Source: Nostoc sp. UHCC 0702 (lineage in GTDB: Bacteria; Cyanobacteriota; Cyanobacteriia; Cyanobacteriales; Nostocaceae). Taken from it: a stretch of DNA of 64,000 bases. How positions within the stretch are numbered: the first letter of the stretch is position 1; every line of letters starts with the position of its first letter. The notes under the pieces were generated by a model that did not search any database, was not told the origin of the DNA, and saw only the letters and a list, made by a program, of their open reading frames with translations. The DNA is taken from assembly GCA_017164015.1 (NCBI GenBank), contig CP071065.1, positions 7,779,501-7,843,500 on the forward strand, read 5' to 3'. This document shows, piece after piece, positions 26,190-33,688 of this stretch. The translations under genes and the position numbers were made by a program.

Positions 26190-26280
26190 AGTTAGTTGTC
26201 AGTTGTCAGTGGTCAGTTGTCAGTTGTTATTCTCCCCCATCTCCCCTGCCCCCCTGCTCCCCTGCCCCCCTGCGGTTAGT

Positions 26281-26311
26281 AAAAAAAGTGACCCTGAAAC
26301 TCAGAGCCACT
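26281..26311 (-). terminator. Intrinsic terminator of gnd
   Basis: Read on the minus strand, AGTGGCTCTGA-GTT-TCAGGGTCACT forms an 11-bp stem with two G-U type pairs, and seven U residues follow. It starts 35 bp after the gnd stop. Confidence 0.85.
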
Positions 26312-26345
26312 TACAAATAAACTCAAAATTTAGAGTTGAGAGAAA

Positions 26346-27779
26346 TTACTTTTTCTCAGCCTCAGCAATTGGTACCCATTCAGTATGGAAACTTCCGGGC
26401 TTATCAAGACGCAAGTAAGTGTGTGCGCCGAAGTAATCGCGTTGTGCTTGAGTGAGGTTTTGGGGCAAGCGATCGCGGCGATAGCTGTCAAAATAATCTA
26501 AAGATGCGCTGAATGCTGGCACTGGAATACCCAGTTTTGCAGCTGTTGCTATCACTTCCCGCCAAGCTGTTTGCCTATCGAGAATAGTTTGCTTAAATTC
26601 AGGAGCCAATAACAGGTTAGGTAATGCTGGATTTTCGCCAAAAGCCTTCTTAATCTTATTCAAGAAGCCAGCGCGAATAATACAGCCACCTTTCCAAATC
26701 CGCGCCAATTCACCCAAAGCCAAATTCCAGTTATATGTTTTTGAAGCTGTGGAAAGCAACGCCATCCCTTGAGCATAAGAACAGATTTTAGAGCAATAAA
26801 GAGCATCGCGCACCTTATTGATAAAATCTTTGGTTTGTCCATCATACTTGCCAGTGGGGCCTGTCAAAATCTTCGATGCTGCTATCCGCTCATCTTTGAT
26901 TGAAGATATAATCCGAGCATTCACCGCTGCTGTAATGGTAGGAATAGAAACACCTAATTCTAATGCAGTTTGTACAGTCCAGCGTCCGGTTCCCTTTTGA
27001 CCTGCTGCGTCAACAATCAAATCCACCAGAGGTAGATTTGTATCTGGGTCAATGTAAGGGAAGATATTCGATGTAATCTCAATCAAAAACGAATTGAGTT
27101 CGTCTGTAGTATTCCACTCAGTGAACACTTCATGTAGCTGATTGTGGTCTAGTCCAGCAGCATTCTTGAGCAAATCGTAGGCTTCAGCAATCAGCTGCAT
27201 GTCACCGTACTCAATGCCATTGTGTACCATTTTGACGTAGTGACCAGAACCACCAGGGCCAATATAAGTTACACAAGGGCCATCATCGACTTGGGCAGCA
27301 ATTTTGTTGAAAATTGGCGATAAATACTCATAAGAGCTTTGTGTACCGCCAGGCATTAGGGATGGGCCATTTAATGCGCCTTCTTCACCACCGCTGACAC
27401 CCATACCGATAAACCGAAACCCTGCGGGTTCCAACTCTTGAGTGCGTCGGTCTGTGTCTTCAAACCAAGAGTTGCCACCGTCGATAATGATATCGCCTTC
27501 ATCCAGCAAAGGCTTGAGTTGAGCAATAACTGCATCAACTGGCTTACCAGCTTGTACCATCACCAGGATTCTACGGGGACGTTCCAATGCAGCAACAAAT
27601 TCTTCCAGAGTAAAGGCCGCTTTGACGTTCCGTCCTGGCGCACGCTGCGCCATAAACGCATCCGTTTTTTCTCGGGAGCGGTTGTAAACTGCAATTGGGA
27701 AGCCATTACGCTCGACGTTCAGGGCGATATTCTCACCCATAACGGCTAATCCAATCACACCAAAGCTTTGTAGTGTCAT
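26346..27779 (-). CDS. gnd: 6-phosphogluconate dehydrogenase (decarboxylating)
   Basis: The 477-residue enzyme of the oxidative pentose phosphate pathway converts 6-phosphogluconate to ribulose 5-phosphate with NADP. The Rossmann motif is GLAVMGENIALN at the N-terminus; the substrate region GPGGSGHYVKMVHNGIEYGD includes the catalytic lysine. The C-terminal KYDGQTKDFI and all-helical domain are complete. Length matches the family. In cyanobacteria this pathway supplies reductant in the dark and in heterocysts. It is monocistronic with its own terminator. Confidence 0.98.
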   Translation of the reverse strand: MTLQSFGVIGLAVMGENIALNVERNGFPIAVYNRSREKTDAFMAQRAPGRNVKAAFTLEEFVAALERPRRILVMVQAGKPVDAVIAQLKPLLDEGDIIIDGGNSWFEDTDRRTQELEPAGFRFIGMGVSGGEEGALNGPSLMPGGTQSSYEYLSPIFNKIAAQVDDGPCVTYIGPGGSGHYVKMVHNGIEYGDMQLIAEAYDLLKNAAGLDHNQLHEVFTEWNTTDELNSFLIEITSNIFPYIDPDTNLPLVDLIVDAAGQKGTGRWTVQTALELGVSIPTITAAVNARIISSIKDERIAASKILTGPTGKYDGQTKDFINKVRDALYCSKICSYAQGMALLSTASKTYNWNLALGELARIWKGGCIIRAGFLNKIKKAFGENPALPNLLLAPEFKQTILDRQTAWREVIATAAKLGIPVPAFSASLDYFDSYRRDRLPQNLTQAQRDYFGAHTYLRLDKPGSFHTEWVPIAEAEKK

Positions 27780-27964
27780 AAATTTGTTTGGCTAACTCTT
27801 GCAGATCCTTTTATCTTTAGGGTAGTCCGAGATTTTCGCTTCTCTCCTAAAGAAGACCTTAAGAGTTGGATAAACGGCAAAAATTCACAACTAACACAGA
27901 TAATTAATTTTAATTTGTATCTAACTCAACAATTGACTGGCAAAATTTGCAAAATTGTTAATGA

Positions 27965-28160
27965 AGGTACTGGGGACTGGGGATTAGGGACTGGGGACTA
28001 GGGACTAGGGACTGGGGACTAGGGACTGGGGATTAGGGACTGGGAAAGAATTTTTCCAATACCTAATACCCAATACCCGATCCCCGATCCCCAGTACCCG
28101 ATCCCCAGTACCCGATCCCCAGTACCCGATCCCCAGTACCCGATCCCCAGTACCCAATCT
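27965..28160. repeat. Tandem repeat tracts (ACTGGGG/ACTAGGG; CCCGATCCCCAGTA)
   Basis: Positions 27968-28045 are runs of ACTGGGG/ACTAGGG/ATTAGGG heptamers. Positions 28060-28155 are about six copies of a 15-bp unit of the type CCCAGTACCCGATCC, the inverted sense of the first tract. The two tracts could pair with each other as a long imperfect stem upstream of ycf66. Confidence 0.9.
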
Positions 28161-28182
28161 CTAGTCAAAGGAGTAACCAAAA

Positions 28183-28887
28183 ATGCTGGCATATATCCTA
28201 GCTTTGGTGGTCGGTCTTGGTAGTTTAGCCCTCTACATATCAGCTTTTTTCTTTCCAGAAATCCACCGCAAGAATGATTTTATTTGGAGTGGCGTAGGGC
28301 TTTTCTACGCCTTAGTATTATGGGTGTTTGCACAACGCATTTCTGGAGGTTTGTTGCTGGGTCATGTGGCTAGTGTGGCTTTGTTGGTCTGGTTTGGCTG
28401 GCAAACTCTTTCATTACGCCGCCAAACAACGCCACAGTTACAACAAACCCCAGTACCTAGTCCTGAGACAGTGAAAACTAACATTCAGGAACAGATAAAT
28501 AAGTTTTCAATTCAGGAACGGCTTGGTCAGTTGCAGCAGAGTATTGGTAACACCTTCAGTGGTGTAAAAAATAAAGTACAACAGACTGGCAGCAAAAAAA
28601 CAGCCGCAACTCCCAAACCTGAAGATATTACCTCTGTACTGGCAGAGGCACCCGCTGTTGAGATTATTGATAACACTACTTCTACACCCGACACCGAAGC
28701 CAAAACCGTATTGGTACCCCAAGTGATTCCACCAAATCCCCCATCTCCCGAATTGGTGGAAGCAGCACAAGCTGAAACTGAAGAAAAACCACCAATTCCC
28801 GTGGAAGAAATTGCTCCTGATGCGGTACTTGCACCCCCAGCGGAAGCACCACCGGAACAAATACCGCCAAATAATCAGGCTAGTTAG
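28183..28887 (+). CDS. ycf66: Ycf66-family membrane protein
   Basis: The 234-residue protein has three N-terminal hydrophobic helices (about 3-25, 34-50, 55-75) with MLAYILALVVGLGSLALYIS and HRKNDFIWSGVGLFYALVLW, characteristic of Ycf66. The family is conserved in cyanobacteria and some plastids; its function is unknown, probably in the thylakoid or cytoplasmic membrane. The rest is a low-complexity cytoplasmic tail rich in Pro, Glu and Ala. AAGGAG lies before the start. Confidence 0.9.
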   Translation: MLAYILALVVGLGSLALYISAFFFPEIHRKNDFIWSGVGLFYALVLWVFAQRISGGLLLGHVASVALLVWFGWQTLSLRRQTTPQLQQTPVPSPETVKTNIQEQINKFSIQERLGQLQQSIGNTFSGVKNKVQQTGSKKTAATPKPEDITSVLAEAPAVEIIDNTTSTPDTEAKTVLVPQVIPPNPPSPELVEAAQAETEEKPPIPVEEIAPDAVLAPPAEAPPEQIPPNNQAS

Positions 28888-29041
28888 GCGACTGCAAAAA
28901 ATAAATTATCTCGGTTGAAGTTGATGACTGATGACTGTTAGTTAGCGTCATCAGTCTTTTTGGTGTCACACCATATATTTTACGTTTGGCAGCCCCTACC
29001 AAGCCGGGGTGATTTGTCGCAAAAATTTTTTGAATTAGTAG

Positions 29042-29070
29042 TTGACAAGTATAAAATTATACTTTAACAT
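29042..29070 (+). promoter_or_regulatory. Predicted sigma-70-type promoter
   Basis: TTGACA at 29042-29047 and TAACAT at 29065-29070 are separated by 17 bp. Transcription from about 29077 would begin at the base of a leader hairpin in front of the 98-residue gene. Confidence 0.6.
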
Positions 29071-29079
29071 AAAAGACAT

Positions 29080-29126
29080 GAGAAAGGCGATCGCCCCTCC
29101 TCCAAGAGTTTACGACCGCCTTTCTC
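29080..29126 (+). promoter_or_regulatory. 5' leader hairpin
   Basis: GAGAAAGGCG at 29080-29089 pairs perfectly with CGCCTTTCTC at 29117-29126. It lies between the predicted start of transcription and the ribosome site (AGGAG, 29142) of the next gene, so it could stabilise or regulate the mRNA. Confidence 0.55.
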
Positions 29127-29157
29127 TAACCCCATACATTAGGAGTTAACTACAATA

Positions 29158-29454
29158 ATGGCACAAGAAGAAAAGTTCGGTAATAATCAAAACTCCCCCG
29201 AAGGAGAGTTTCAAGAAAATTTGCAGGACGAAGACTTAGATGCAGCCAACCTTAAGCCATCTCCCGAAAAGCCATTACGCAAAAGAGAACCAATTAAACA
29301 TTTATTAATAGGTTCTCCCAAAGCCGTCACCAGCACAATTCACTATTTGCAGATGATTGGCTATGCAAATGTTGGAGATTGGAGTCAACTAATACCAACC
29401 GACAACCCTGACGAAGTAATGAGTATTTTAATCCGTCAGATTTCAGTTTCATAA
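29158..29454 (+). CDS. Conserved cyanobacterial 98-residue protein
   Basis: The acidic, disordered N-terminal half is followed by a compact region beginning PIKHLLIGSPKAVTSTIHYL and ending SILIRQISVS. It is a form seen in many cyanobacteria but without an assigned function. A good ribosome site, a plausible promoter and a strong downstream hairpin make it a self-contained transcription unit. Confidence 0.75.
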   Translation: MAQEEKFGNNQNSPEGEFQENLQDEDLDAANLKPSPEKPLRKREPIKHLLIGSPKAVTSTIHYLQMIGYANVGDWSQLIPTDNPDEVMSILIRQISVS

Positions 29455-29464
29455 CTTTAAAACC

Positions 29465-29492
29465 ACAAGCCCGACTTAAAAGTCGGGCTTGT
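29465..29492 (+). terminator. Terminator-like hairpin
   Basis: ACAAGCCCGACTT and AAGTCGGGCTTGT form a perfect 13-bp stem with a 2-base loop 11 bp after the stop of the 98-residue gene, followed by a weak ATTTTG tract. Confidence 0.75.
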
Positions 29493-29513
29493 ATTTTGCC
29501 TAAAAATGTCAAA

Positions 29514-29755
29514 GTAGGGGCGTACAGCTGTACATTGGTGTCAACTTAAGTTAAAAATCGCTTAACTGTCGGCTTCCTCGCCCGCCTAGAACTAAAGTTC
29601 AAGGCTAATAGCTAAAGTCTACTGAAGTAGACTAAAGATTTTTGGGGTTATTGAGTCATCTTCAGATGACTTTTGCTATTAGCAAGGAACTGAAGTTCCT
29701 TGCGGGATATCACTTTTTTGTTAAGTTGACACCAATGACAGCTGTACGCCCCTAC
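29514..29755. mobile_element. 242-bp element with 35-36 bp inverted ends
   Basis: The left end 29514-29549 (GTAGGGGCGTACAGCTGTAC...) and the right end 29721-29755 are inverted copies differing by one deleted T. The interior carries the four-palindrome array copy B (29580-29706). No coding sequence is present, so this is a non-autonomous element. Confidence 0.85.
29580..29706. repeat. Four-palindrome array repeat (copy B)
   Basis: The array has the same plan as copy A at 12972: CCCGCC end, palindrome, GGCTAATAG, AGTCTACTGAAGTAGACT, AGTCATCTTCAGATGACT, CTATTAGC, then AAGGAACTGAAGTTCCTT and GCGGG. Stem sequences differ from copy A yet every stem still pairs. Confidence 0.8.
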
Positions 29756-29867
29756 ATGAGCAGGTATTTCATGAAATGGTATAGTGCGTCTTTAATTGTT
29801 CGCGGTGCGTTGCGCTACATTGCTATACAATCATTGAAAATGACTAAATCATATTTAAGTGATTGAT

Positions 29868-30260
29868 ATGGCAACGAAATCTGACGTTGAAGTGACGATT
29901 TCTCTGGCTGAACTTGGTTTAGATGACGAAGAGTTGCAAAAACAAGTAGAAATTTTGCGACCCCAGTTAGAAGAAGTGGATGGGGTAGAAAATGCAAATT
30001 TAGTTCCAGTGGAAAACGCCCCCAAGGGTACAAAAAGTATCAGCGGCTTTGTGTGGGGATTGATAAAGGCACAAATTAAACCAGCTAATATCCCGGCTTT
30101 GTTTAAATTTTTGAGCGATCGCTTTGGCAACAAACCAATTAAAATCGGGGTTAAAGCACCCGACGGTAGAGAACTGACTGTGGAAGCCAGTAGTCGCGAA
30201 GAGTTTGAATTTGCCTTACAGAAAGCAGAAGATTTTTTAAACAATAAATCAAACGGCTAA
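29868..30260 (+). CDS. EACC1-like effector-associated protein
   Basis: The 130-residue protein starts at ATG 29868 (a GTG nine bases upstream is possible). It reads VEVTISLAELGLDDEELQKQ, then KGTKSISGFVWGLIKAQIKP, and a C-terminal strand pair KIGVKAPDGRELTVEASS followed by a helix. This layout (an N-terminal strand-helix unit, a central Gly-containing helix, then a basic-polar strand ending in DGRELTVEA) matches my memory of the effector-associated constant component EACC1, a small protein that accompanies caspase, trypsin and other effector domains in bacterial conflict systems. The neighbouring caspase-FGE gene fits. Assignment is from pattern and context. Confidence 0.65.
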   Translation: MATKSDVEVTISLAELGLDDEELQKQVEILRPQLEEVDGVENANLVPVENAPKGTKSISGFVWGLIKAQIKPANIPALFKFLSDRFGNKPIKIGVKAPDGRELTVEASSREEFEFALQKAEDFLNNKSNG

Positions 30261-30262
30261 TC

Positions 30263-30449
30263 ACAAGTCCGGTTAATTAATTATGATTACCACAGTCATT
30301 GCACCCCACCACGCCAGATGCTTCAAGTCGGCAAAGCCGCCCAACGCACTGGCTCCCCAACCCCTCCCCGTCAACGGGGAGGGGAGGGAAAGCGTAGCTT
30401 TCGCGGGGTGGGGTTCTTCCGTTTTAATAAGTAATAAGCGCGGACTTGT
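30263..30449. mobile_element. MITE-like element (copy 3, tandem)
   Basis: This copy of the element at 4080 has ends ACAAGTCCGG and CCGCGCTT-side inverted text. It is longer than copies 1 and 2 because a GCCAG...CTGGC palindromic unit (30308-30354) lies in its left half. It is almost identical to copy 4, offset by 194 bp. Confidence 0.85.
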
Positions 30450-30453
30450 TATT

Positions 30454-30645
30454 ATATCAAGTCCGGTTAATTAGTTATGATTACCACAGTCATTGCACCC
30501 CACCACGCCAGATGCTTCAAGTCGGCAAAGCCGCCCAACGCACTGGCTCCCCAACCCCTCCCCGTCAACGGGGAGGGGAGGGAAAGCGTAGCTTTCGCGG
30601 GGTGGGGTTCTTCCGTTTTAATAATTAATAAGCGCGGATATGACA
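30454..30645. mobile_element. MITE-like element (copy 4, tandem)
   Basis: This is a near-perfect tandem duplicate of copy 3, including the nested palindromic unit (30502-30548). Its right end falls only a few bases before the caspase start codon, so the whole 5' region of that gene is repeat-derived. I see no ribosome-binding sequence in it. Confidence 0.85.
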
Positions 30646-30649
30646 TAAC

Positions 30650-32608
30650 ATGGCGAAGCGAGCATTGCTAATCGGGATTAGTGAATATGATGAGCCGACA
30701 TTAGCACCGTTACCAAAAGCTGTTAATGATGTAGAGGCAATGCAGCGAGTTTTGGTAAACCCAGAAATGGGTGGTTTTGCTGCGGGTGATGTCACGGTGC
30801 TGAAAAATCCCGAACGGCAGGACATGGAAAATGCTATTTATCACTTATATGATAATCGTCAAAAAGATGACTTGCTGCTTTTATACTTTTCTGGTCATGG
30901 GGTGAGAGTAGAAAACGGTGAATTTTACTTCTCGACTCGCCGCACCCGAAAAAATCCGCAGGGACAATTAATCCTCCCCTCAGCCGTAGCTGCGACAAAT
31001 GTACATAGTTGGATGAACAACAGCAAATCTAAGCGACTGGTGGTAATTTTAGATTGCTGCTTCAGTGGTGCTTTTGCCAAGGGTTTGACAGCTAAAGATA
31101 GCGGTACTATCGACCTGCAACAGCATTTAGGGGGTGAGGGTAGGGCAATTCTCACTGCTTCCACTTCTACGCAATATGCTTTTGAATCTGATAGCTTAGA
31201 CCTGTCAATTTACACTTATTATTTAGTAGAAGGTATTGAGAAAGGTGCCGCAGATAAAGACGGTGATGGCTTGATTGCGGTGGATGAGTTGCATAACTAT
31301 GCTAAAAGCAAAGTGCAAGAAGCATCGCCAGCGATGACACCAGAATTTTATCCTGTTAAAGACGGTTATCGGATTTTTCTAGCGAAGTCGCCCAAAGAAG
31401 ACCCTAAACTGAAATATCGTAAGGAATTTGATAATATTGCTCTTGAGGATGAGGGAGAAATTTCTCTAGGCAGTCGCTATTATTTCGACGAGTTACAGAA
31501 ACAATTAGAATTATCTGCTGATGAGGCTGATGTAATTGAGTTTGAGGTTCTCGAACCTTATCGCCAGCGACAGCAAAAATTGCAACGTTATGAGCAAGCT
31601 TTATCTGGGATAAAACAATATCCACTCGCAAACAAAGACCGCAATGGGTTAAAACGCTTACAAAATATCTTGAATCTTCGGGATGAAGATATAGAACCAA
31701 TAGAAGCACGAATTATTGGTTTGCCAGCAAAGTCAAATCAATTTGAGTTTGACATAGTAACTGTGAATGCTCAAGGACAACCCATCAACCGCAGTCGGGG
31801 ACGCGCCGAGTTTTTTAGAGAAGACCTTGATAATGGTGTAGTTCTAGAGATGGTTGCAATTCCTGGCGGTAAATTTCTCATGGGTTCGCCAAAGAATGAG
31901 CCAGAACGATATCATTCTGAAAGTCCACAGCACACCGTCACCATTCAACCCTTTTTCATGGGTAAATTTCCTGTCACCCAAAGGCAATGGGCTGCTGTCG
32001 CGGCTCTTGGTAAGGTGAATATTGATTTAAATCCCGACCCATCCCGTTTTAAAGGAGCGAATCGACCTGTTGAAAACGTTTCTTGGGATGATGCAATTGA
32101 GTTTTGCCACCGACTATCTCAAAAGACTGGCAAAACCTATCGTTTACCCAGTGAGGCAGAATGGGAATATGCTTGTCGTGCAGGCACAACTACCCCATTT
32201 TATTTTGGCGAAACAATTACAACGGATTTGGCGAATTATCGAGGTACTGACTGGGATTATCAGGGAACAGTATACCCAGGTAATTATGCTCAGGGGCCTA
32301 AAGGTGAATATCGTGAGCAAACAACAGATGTAGGAAAATTTCCTGCCAACCCCTTTGGTTTATTTGATATGCATGGTAATATATGGGAGTGGTGTCAGGA
32401 TGAGTGGCACGAAAATTATAATAATGCTCCAGTAGACGGTACTGCTTGGTTTACTGAGAGTGACAATAAATACAGTCTGCTGCGTGGTGGTTCGTGGAAC
32501 GGCAGTCCCAGGAATTGCCGCTCGGCGGGCCGCTACTATGACGCGCGTGACGATAGGAACGGCAGCGTGGGTTTTCGGGTTGTGGTGGTGCGGGGCAGGA
32601 CTTGGTAG
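30650..32608 (+). CDS. Caspase-like (C14) protease fused to formylglycine-generating-enzyme-like domain; DGR target
   Basis: The N-terminal ~240 residues are a metacaspase-type C14 domain with the catalytic histidine in YFSGHG and cysteine in ILDCCFSGAF. A linker of charged helices (about 250-390) follows. Residues ~395-652 are an FGE-sulfatase (C-type-lectin-like) domain starting VLEMVAIPGGKFLMGSP and ending RGGSWNGSPRNCRS and VGFRVVVV. Residues 610-650 are the variable repeat of a diversity-generating retroelement; eight positions (618, 619, 627, 629, 631, 635, 638, 639) correspond to Asn codons in the template. The FGE fold likely binds a ligand whose recognition was diversified to gate the caspase. 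Such targets are known in cyanobacterial DGRs. Confidence 0.93.
   Translation: MAKRALLIGISEYDEPTLAPLPKAVNDVEAMQRVLVNPEMGGFAAGDVTVLKNPERQDMENAIYHLYDNRQKDDLLLLYFSGHGVRVENGEFYFSTRRTRKNPQGQLILPSAVAATNVHSWMNNSKSKRLVVILDCCFSGAFAKGLTAKDSGTIDLQQHLGGEGRAILTASTSTQYAFESDSLDLSIYTYYLVEGIEKGAADKDGDGLIAVDELHNYAKSKVQEASPAMTPEFYPVKDGYRIFLAKSPKEDPKLKYRKEFDNIALEDEGEISLGSRYYFDELQKQLELSADEADVIEFEVLEPYRQRQQKLQRYEQALSGIKQYPLANKDRNGLKRLQNILNLRDEDIEPIEARIIGLPAKSNQFEFDIVTVNAQGQPINRSRGRAEFFREDLDNGVVLEMVAIPGGKFLMGSPKNEPERYHSESPQHTVTIQPFFMGKFPVTQRQWAAVAALGKVNIDLNPDPSRFKGANRPVENVSWDDAIEFCHRLSQKTGKTYRLPSEAEWEYACRAGTTTPFYFGETITTDLANYRGTDWDYQGTVYPGNYAQGPKGEYREQTTDVGKFPANPFGLFDMHGNIWEWCQDEWHENYNNAPVDGTAWFTESDNKYSLLRGGSWNGSPRNCRSAGRYYDARDDRNGSVGFRVVVVRGRTW
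32477..32598 (+). other. DGR variable repeat (VR)
   Basis: This 122-bp segment inside the 3' end of the caspase-FGE gene aligns without gaps to 33689-33810. The two differ at 11 positions, all of them adenines in the downstream copy (ten A to G, one A to T); none of the 95 non-adenine positions differ. This is the signature of adenine-specific mutagenic homing. Confidence 0.96.
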
Positions 32609-32668
32609 CCCTTTACACTTTTGCCCTTTAGCACTTTGCTCTTGTTCTCTTTTCCCTTCTTAACCCTT

Positions 32669-32683
32669 TCGCGCTTCGCGCGA
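32669..32683 (+). terminator. Hairpin after the DGR target gene
   Basis: TCGCGC-TTC-GCGCGA forms a 6-bp GC stem followed after a few bases by a T-rich run. It could terminate the caspase transcript, or be the hairpin that often follows the homing site in DGRs, though it lies 70 bp past the VR, further than usual. Confidence 0.5.
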
Positions 32684-33060
32684 TCAAATATTTTTTATTT
32701 TTCGTCGTCGGATGAGTGATTTACCCATCATACAAAAAACTTACGATTTAATCAAGTGGTATGTGCCAATTTTAAACCGCCTTCCCAGAAATCATAGGTT
32801 TTTGTTAGGAAATCGCATCATTACAGAATTATACGAAGTACTAGATATTCTCATCGTAGCACGGTACGCTAAACAAAAATTAACCCAATTAGAATCTTTG
32901 AATAGCAAGCTAGACATCTTACGTTATCAAACTCGCCTACTTTTAGATTTTAACTTAATTAAATATATTCGTTATGTTGACGATTTTGCATTATTTTCAG
33001 ATGACAAAGTATTTTTAGAAACCGCTAGAGTGAGAATAGAGGAATATATTAGCAGTTTAA

Positions 33061-33223
33061 GAGGATGTTTGAAAAGTCCTTAACTATGTATCAAATGAGT
33101 TTAGATCCCCCTAAATCCCCCTTTTTAAGGGGGACTTTAATTCTTGTTCCCCCCTTAAAAAGGGGGGTTAGGGGGGATCTGAATGTACTTAAGATAACAG
33201 CCGAATACTTTTCAAACACCCTC
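33061..33223. mobile_element. 163-bp insertion in the DGR reverse transcriptase
   Basis: The ends GAGGATGTTTGAAAAGT and ACTTTTCAAACACCCTC are inverted repeats with one mismatch. The interior is a strong palindrome starting GATCCCCCTAAATCCCCC and ending GGGGGGATC. A TAA flanks both sides, and removing the element with one TAA restores the RT frame (SSLRLKIHP). It is a non-autonomous insertion. Confidence 0.88.
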
Positions 33224-33481
33224 TAAGACTGAAAATTCATCCGATAAAAAGCCAATTATTTGAAACAAAACACGGAGTTAATTTTGTCGGATTTCGCATC
33301 TTCCCAAACCAGATTCGTATACGCAGTGACAATCTACGTCTGGCGAGAAAAAGATTACGGCAAATGCTCTCAGACTGTGATGAAGGCAAAATTGAACCTC
33401 AAAAATTAGCCCAATCAATACAGAGTTGGGTTGCCCACTTAAAGCATGGTGATACATGGCAATTACGCCAGCAGATATTTA

Positions 33482-33629
33482 AGACCTCTTGCAAAAGTCC
33501 CCTAAACCCCACCCCCAGCCCCTCCCCGTGAACGGGGAACTCGGGGCCCCCTCTGGGGATTAGGGGCAGGGAGCAAAAGCGTAGCTTTGGCGGGGTGGGG
33601 TTCTTGTTTTTGATTTATGCAAGAAGTCT
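33482..33629. mobile_element. 148-bp insertion near the RT 3' end
   Basis: The ends AGACCTCTTGCA and TGCAAGAAGTCT are inverted with one mismatch and flanked by TTA on each side. The core resembles the GC-rich core of the MITE at 4080 (CTCCCCGTGAACGGGGA and GCGTAGCTTTGGCGGGGTGG) but the ends differ. Excision restores QQIFSSLLCDP. Confidence 0.85.
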
Positions 33630-33688
33630 TTAGTAGTTTATTGTGTGACCCACTGTGTTAAATTGAAAAATGGGTTAGGCGATACCGA

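Larger units (their letters stand above)
32712..33661 (+). pseudogene. Degenerate DGR avd-reverse transcriptase (fused by deletion, two insertions)
   Basis: The frame begins as Avd, the four-helix accessory protein (MSDLPIIQKTYDLIKWYVPI to LIKYIRY, residues 1-88), then passes at about 32973 into the reverse transcriptase active-site motif YVDDFALFSDD. The Avd C-terminus and the N-terminal two thirds of the RT are missing. At 33061 an insertion stops the frame; RT text resumes at 33224 (RLKIHPIKSQLFETKHG, NFVGFRIFPNQIRI). A second insertion at 33482 splits QQIF from SSLLCDPLC and the original stop (33659-33661). The template repeat begins 28 bp later. No functional RT can be made from this copy. 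Confidence 0.93.

Noticed and set aside
30283..30671. Small frames reading through the tandem MITE copies
   Set aside because: Identical peptides from both copies reflect the duplicated repeat; the frames end in repeat text without ribosome sites.
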